From NCBI GenBank assembly GCA_964621265.1, contig CAZULQ010000004.1:1-64000 (forward strand): 64,000 nucleotides of DNA, in the 5' to 3' direction. Positions 60,145 to 64,000 of the stretch are shown here, piece after piece. The translations under genes and the position numbers were made by a program. How positions within the stretch are numbered: position 1 is the first letter of the stretch; every line of letters begins with the position of its first letter. The notes beneath the pieces were generated by a model, which was given only the letters and a program-made list of their open reading frames with translations, did not search any database and was not told the origin of the DNA. The DNA is from Porcipelethomonas sp964621265 (GTDB lineage Bacteria > Bacillota > Clostridia > Oscillospirales > Ruminococcaceae).

Positions 60145-61536
60145 TTAAAATCTGAAATACAAAAACGGATTATAGCTTGCGTCGACAAGAAAGGCAGTAC
60201 ATATCAGTATAAGACCAACCTGAATAACAGGCATTACATTTTCGTATATTTTTGAGCCGATAAAGCCTTCCTGAATTTTCTCTCCGAATTTTTTCATAAG
60301 CTGTCCTGAACCTAAAATACAAAGTCCGAACATGATAGCGTTTGATTTGAGCTGCCAATATGCAGTATTGTCAATGATACTGTCAGTCTGACCGAACATC
60401 GCCGCAAAATAGTCAAACGCCGCCGTAAGGTCTGCAGTATCGAAAAGCACCCAGCCGAGCACTACAATAAAAAATGTGTATGGAATTGTAATGAATCCGG
60501 GAAGCTTTTCAAGCACTTTCCCCAGAAACAGCTTTTCGAGTATTATGAGTATGCCAAAGTATACTCCCCACAAAACAAAATTCCAGCTTGCACCATGCCA
60601 TAATCCGGTAAGTGCCCAGACGATAAACAGGTTGCGTAAGGTTTTAAGCTTGCCGCCACGGTTTCCGCCAAGCGGTATATACACATATGATTTAAACCAT
60701 GAACCGAGCGTCATATGCCATCTTCTCCAGAATTCCGAAACGCTCTTTGAAATATACGGGTGGTCAAAGTTTTCAGGGAAATTGAATCCGAGCATTTTGC
60801 CAAGACCTATCGCCATATCGGAATAACCCGAGAAGTCATAATAAATCTGGAATGTAAAGGCAAGAATACCCAGCCATGCTGTAACAGTTGAAATCTCCGA
60901 ATAATCCATAACCTTGATTTCCGACCACAGCATACCTATATTATTTGCAAGAAGTACTTTTTTTGCAAGTCCTCTTGCAAATATTCCTGCGCCCTCGCCT
61001 ATTTTTCCGATGTTTACTGTTCTGCTGTCAATTTCATTCTGCACATCTTCATATCGCACAATAGGACCTGCGACAATCTGCGGAAAGAGTGAAACATAGG
61101 TTGCAAAGCTCAGAAAGCTTTTCTGAACCTTGATTTTCCGCATATACATGTCAATAGTATACGACATACTCTGGAATGTATAGAATGAAATACCGATAGG
61201 AAGTGCAAGCGGGGTCATTTCAATTCCAAATATTCCAAGGAAAAATCCGCTGTATTTGAAAACTCCGAGCAACCCTAAGTTTACGATAAGCGAAGCAAGT
61301 AACGCTATTGTACGCTTTTTCGGGTCATCGTCATATTTATCAATTGCAAGTCCTGCAATATAATCCACGAACGATGAAAAAAGCATAATCAGAACATATA
61401 ACGGCTCTCCCCATGCATAGAAAAAAAGTCCCGATACAAGCAATATTATATTTTTAAGCTTTTTGGGTGATATAAAATATATCAGTAAAACTACCGGCAA
61501 AAAAAAGTATAAAAAAGTTATACTCGAAAATACCAT
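60145..61536 (-). CDS. MBOAT family O-acyltransferase (AlgI-like)
   Basis: 463 residues with about ten membrane segments. Family motifs are clear: YVSLFPQIVAGPIVRY, FEFWRRWHMTLGSWFKSYVYIPLGGNRGG-type segment around the WRRWHMTLG box, and the catalytic His in ALTGLWHGASWNFVLWG. It transfers acyl groups across the membrane to the partner DHHW protein or directly to a polymer. Its start touches the rnmV stop, so it is read with the comEC-holA-rnmV genes. Confidence 0.93.
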   Translation of the reverse strand: MVFSSITFLYFFLPVVLLIYFISPKKLKNIILLVSGLFFYAWGEPLYVLIMLFSSFVDYIAGLAIDKYDDDPKKRTIALLASLIVNLGLLGVFKYSGFFLGIFGIEMTPLALPIGISFYTFQSMSYTIDMYMRKIKVQKSFLSFATYVSLFPQIVAGPIVRYEDVQNEIDSRTVNIGKIGEGAGIFARGLAKKVLLANNIGMLWSEIKVMDYSEISTVTAWLGILAFTFQIYYDFSGYSDMAIGLGKMLGFNFPENFDHPYISKSVSEFWRRWHMTLGSWFKSYVYIPLGGNRGGKLKTLRNLFIVWALTGLWHGASWNFVLWGVYFGILIILEKLFLGKVLEKLPGFITIPYTFFIVVLGWVLFDTADLTAAFDYFAAMFGQTDSIIDNTAYWQLKSNAIMFGLCILGSGQLMKKFGEKIQEGFIGSKIYENVMPVIQVGLILICTAFLVDASYNPFLYFRF

Positions 61537-62136
61537 TTATTCCTCCTGTTTATCTTCCGTCTCACACATTATCTCTTCTAATTTTTCTTTATCAAGCATT
61601 GTATTCAAAACATCAAGCATACTGTTGGGTGATAGCAGAGTCGGCAGTCCGAGTCGTTTCAGAAGCCATTTTCTCTTTTCCGAACTGTTGCTGCCACCCG
61701 AAAGTCCCAGCATATACAAATCTGTTTTTGTGATTTTCTCTTTTTCTTCACAGGCTTCCGAGGCTGTAACACCTGCTTTTTCCAATGCTTCAAGAATTAT
61801 ATTCTTTTTCACGCCCTCAACTCCGAGCTTTCCCTCGGCAGATGGCTTTAATTTTCTCTTTTCTTTCCCGAATATATCGGGGATATATACATTTATAACC
61901 TTACCGTTTTTTACAGCACCCTTTATATGATTTCTTATAAGGAATCCTGCGCTGTCTGAGTCCGTAAGTATAATAATTCCCTTTGTCTCAGCGTAATATC
62001 TTATAAGCTCAAGCTTTTCAGGGTCTTTGAAAATGGCAAAGCCGTTCGTTGTAAGAATTACTGCGTCAATTATTGATGAAAGCTTTATCTTATCATACTT
62101 TCCCTCGACGATAACTGCCTGTTCTATCTTTATCAT
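61537..62136 (-). CDS. rnmV: Ribonuclease M5
   Basis: 199 residues. TOPRIM domain with the catalytic Glu in VIVEGKYDKIKL and the DxD motif in LTDSDSAG; the C-terminal DUF4093 domain contains VEGVKKNIILEALEKAG and KTDLYMLGLSGGSNSSEKR. RNase M5 completes 5S rRNA maturation in Firmicutes. No 5S gene or ksgA (its frequent neighbour) is present; here it follows holA by six bases. Confidence 0.93.
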   Translation of the reverse strand: MIKIEQAVIVEGKYDKIKLSSIIDAVILTTNGFAIFKDPEKLELIRYYAETKGIIILTDSDSAGFLIRNHIKGAVKNGKVINVYIPDIFGKEKRKLKPSAEGKLGVEGVKKNIILEALEKAGVTASEACEEKEKITKTDLYMLGLSGGSNSSEKRKWLLKRLGLPTLLSPNSMLDVLNTMLDKEKLEEIMCETEDKQEE

Positions 62137-62142
62137 TGCGAT

Positions 62143-63192
62143 TTATTTTCTCCTTACCGCCATAAGCATTTCTGTTACAGTCTTTTCGAGTATTACTTCA
62201 GGAACTGCACCATTGCTTTTTAATTTTCTGTCAGCATTTCTTAAAAGGTCGATGCAGCATCTGAGACTTTCCAAAGTTATTCTTCTGCTGTCACGAAATG
62301 CATTATCAACCGCAAACCTTCTTGCGCCATAGCCAAAATCAGCTATGACATCTCCCGAACGCTTATCCGCTGTCATAGCGGCACGGGCACGGTACATATC
62401 AAGAAAGCTGAGTGATACTGCCGAAATAATTGCAATCGGTTCCTCTTTTTTCTCAATAAGACGATGAAGAATTTCCATAGCCACAGACGGATTATACCCT
62501 GAAATTGCTCTTGAAAGCTTGAATGCGTCAGTTTCAATTCCTGTCGATACCAAAGTATCAACATCCTCAGGAGTAATCTCCTCGTTTTCACGATATGCAC
62601 AAAGCTTACCAAGTTCATTCTCAATCTGCATTGTATCGCAATGACACGCCTCAACCAGCATTTCAGCCGCTTTCTTATTTATTACAGCCCCCATCTTCTG
62701 CGCCTTTTCGCACACACTTTTTACAAGTACAGGAACTGTCTTGAATCCACATTCGCATACAACACCGATTTTCGATACCGCATCAGTAATCTTCTTGTTT
62801 TTTGGGCTGATTGCCTTTTTACCCTTTTTGATATCAAAACCTGTTATGTTAATAACAAGCAATGTATAACCGGGAAGCTGTGTGATAATATCAGTCAGCA
62901 TTTTAAGATCGTCTGCTAAAAGTTCCTCGCCGTTTATGTCATTTATCACAACTGCATTCCACTGTGAAAACATCGGACATATTTCAACCATATCTGCAAG
63001 AGCGCTTATATCAAGTGAACCGCCGTCAAGACGAGTAATCTCATTGCGCCATTCCTTGCCAAGATGCTTTTTCAGAACAGCCTTTGACGCATTTTCTACT
63101 GTTGCAACATCCTGACCATAGAAGTAATAAGCACGGCTAAGCTCGCCTGCCTTGATTTTTTTTAGCAAATCTGTCGGGTTAAGTTCAGCCAT
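62143..63192 (-). CDS. holA: DNA polymerase III delta subunit
   Basis: 349 residues from the ATG after AGGAGG; the frame has two further codons upstream. The clamp-loader delta fold begins with LLKKIKAGELSRAYYFYGQD; the middle holds CHCDTMQIENELGKLCAYRENEEITPEDVD and FKLSRAISGYNPSVAMEILHRLIEKKEEPIAIISAVSLSFLDMYRA. Delta opens the sliding clamp. comEC followed by holA is a conserved order; the start lies eight bases inside the end of comEC. Confidence 0.94.
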   Translation of the reverse strand: MAELNPTDLLKKIKAGELSRAYYFYGQDVATVENASKAVLKKHLGKEWRNEITRLDGGSLDISALADMVEICPMFSQWNAVVINDINGEELLADDLKMLTDIITQLPGYTLLVINITGFDIKKGKKAISPKNKKITDAVSKIGVVCECGFKTVPVLVKSVCEKAQKMGAVINKKAAEMLVEACHCDTMQIENELGKLCAYRENEEITPEDVDTLVSTGIETDAFKLSRAISGYNPSVAMEILHRLIEKKEEPIAIISAVSLSFLDMYRARAAMTADKRSGDVIADFGYGARRFAVDNAFRDSRRITLESLRCCIDLLRNADRKLKSNGAVPEVILEKTVTEMLMAVRRK

Positions 63193-64000
63193 CTTCAAGC
63201 CTCCTGAGCGTTGCTATACCATCGTCCGAAATGTGTATAGCAATATTATTTTCATATTTTCTTCCGTTATATCCGCCGTTTTCATACCTGAGCGCAAACG
63301 TTCCGTATTCGGCAGTTATTTTTTCATTATCAACTGAAATCCTGTATTCTCCGTAATCAGCACTCCATACGCTGAAATCAGAAAATTTCGGCTTACAGCC
63401 GCATATTATGTAATCATTATTTATATAAGTTCCCGACGGAACAACAACATTTCCGACATCAAAAAGCGAAAAACGGTTGTTATAAGCCGCCATTGAATAC
63501 GAAGTATTCTCAATCAGAATCAGATTATTGATTCTTGATATTCCAAGTTCACGCACATACTTTTCAGCATAACGGCTGTTTTTATATTCGCCAGTCACAT
63601 CAATTATGTCTGCGCTGTTGTTTTTCACGACAACAATAACCTCTGCATCATTCTTTCCCAGAAGTGCAATTTTCATTGTATCTCTGTCGCTGAGACTGTA
63701 AACTGCTGAAATAATAAACAGCGATGACATACACACAGCAATAAGACCTGCACAGAATTTTCTGTTTCTGAAAATCAGATAACCCGCAACACAGAGCATC
63801 ACCATAACTGCAAGTACATACGGTACAAAGTCACCACCGAGTCTACCGTATATAAATCTGCTTTTATTCAGAAAATCTGAAATATTCAGCACAAATGAAC
63901 ATATCGTTCCGGCTGTTTTAAAAATAATTTCTGTATCAAACCAGAACAATAAAGCACCTGCCATTGAAATAACAAGAGCTACCATGCAAAGCGGTACAAG
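63185..64000 (-). CDS. comEC: ComEC/Rec2-like protein, C-terminal part (runs off the window)
   Basis: The frame stays open past 64000, so only the last 272 or so residues are seen. Three membrane segments are followed by a domain with the outline of the ComEC metallo-beta-lactamase region (MKIALLGKNDAEVIVVVKNN..IDVTG..VRELGISRINNLILI). Where active proteins have THPHADH it reads IENTSYS, so the metal ligands are missing. ComEC is the membrane channel for DNA uptake. Identity rests on this domain outline and on position before holA; the N-terminal channel part is outside the window. Confidence 0.7.
   Translation of the reverse strand, partial: LVPLCMVALVISMAGALLFWFDTEIIFKTAGTICSFVLNISDFLNKSRFIYGRLGGDFVPYVLAVMVMLCVAGYLIFRNRKFCAGLIAVCMSSLFIISAVYSLSDRDTMKIALLGKNDAEVIVVVKNNSADIIDVTGEYKNSRYAEKYVRELGISRINNLILIENTSYSMAAYNNRFSLFDVGNVVVPSGTYINNDYIICGCKPKFSDFSVWSADYGEYRISVDNEKITAEYGTFALRYENGGYNGRKYENNIAIHISDDGIATLRRLEDG

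Overview
This window looks like the chromosome of an anaerobic, low-GC, spore-forming Clostridia of the Ruminococcus/Oscillospiraceae type. The evidence is class III (glycyl-radical) ribonucleotide reductase with NrdR boxes, spoIIID, a SpoIIM-like protein, whiA, an hprK-murB-rapZ-whiA-dnaE-pfkA cluster, FlhO/FlhP-type rod genes, FliY, FlbD and Gram-positive style flagellar gene order. The species cannot be named from the sequence alone. Apart from one gene at 993-2558, every confident protein gene is on the minus strand.

Layout, left to right. 1-990 is an accessory edge: a small unknown gene and a 3' fragment of tRNA-Leu(UAA) followed by its terminator. This looks like the displaced end of an integrative element lying to the left. 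993-2558 is an AAA-ATPase/PD-(D/E)XK nuclease gene with its own promoter. 2696-5568 is the nrdDG unit under two NrdR boxes. 5658-6460 is an XRE regulator with an unusual cysteine-ladder repeat tail. 6507-9187 is rpsO-pnp. 9203-12554 holds membrane proteins, proC, and a folate-family ECF transporter gene behind a THF-type riboswitch. 12576-21668 is the hprK-php-murB-rapZ-whiA-dnaE cluster and pfkA; glmR (yvcK), often found between rapZ and whiA, is absent. 21714-25885 carries hemW, a small zinc-ribbon membrane protein, lepA and a hemolysin III family gene. 25914-27359 holds small genes, spoIIID and several strong inverted repeats.

27431-55375 is a large flagellar locus read leftward: flgB, flgC, fliE, fliF, fliG, fliH, fliI, fliJ, fliK, flgD, a TIGR02530-type gene, flgE, flbD, motA, motB, fliM, fliY, fliO, fliP, fliQ, fliR, flhB, flhA, sigD, two rod genes, ylqG/ylqH-like genes, a PilZ gene, a FapA (DUF342) gene and flagellin. 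A sigma-A promoter precedes flgB, another precedes sigD, and flagellin has a clear sigma-D promoter. No cheY, fliL, flhF, flhG, fliW or csrA is present in the locus. FliM lacks the usual N-terminal CheY-docking peptide, and FliY lacks that peptide and the Asn/Pro residues of both CheC-type phosphatase sites. This motor therefore seems to have lost, or replaced, standard chemotactic switching input, while a PilZ (c-di-GMP) brake-type gene sits in the same run of genes. This is the most interesting signal in the window.

55418-64000 is a UPF1-like helicase with its own promoter, then a tight cluster comEC(partial)-holA-rnmV-MBOAT-DHHW. The ComEC tail carries a beta-lactamase-like domain that seems to lack its metal-binding motif.
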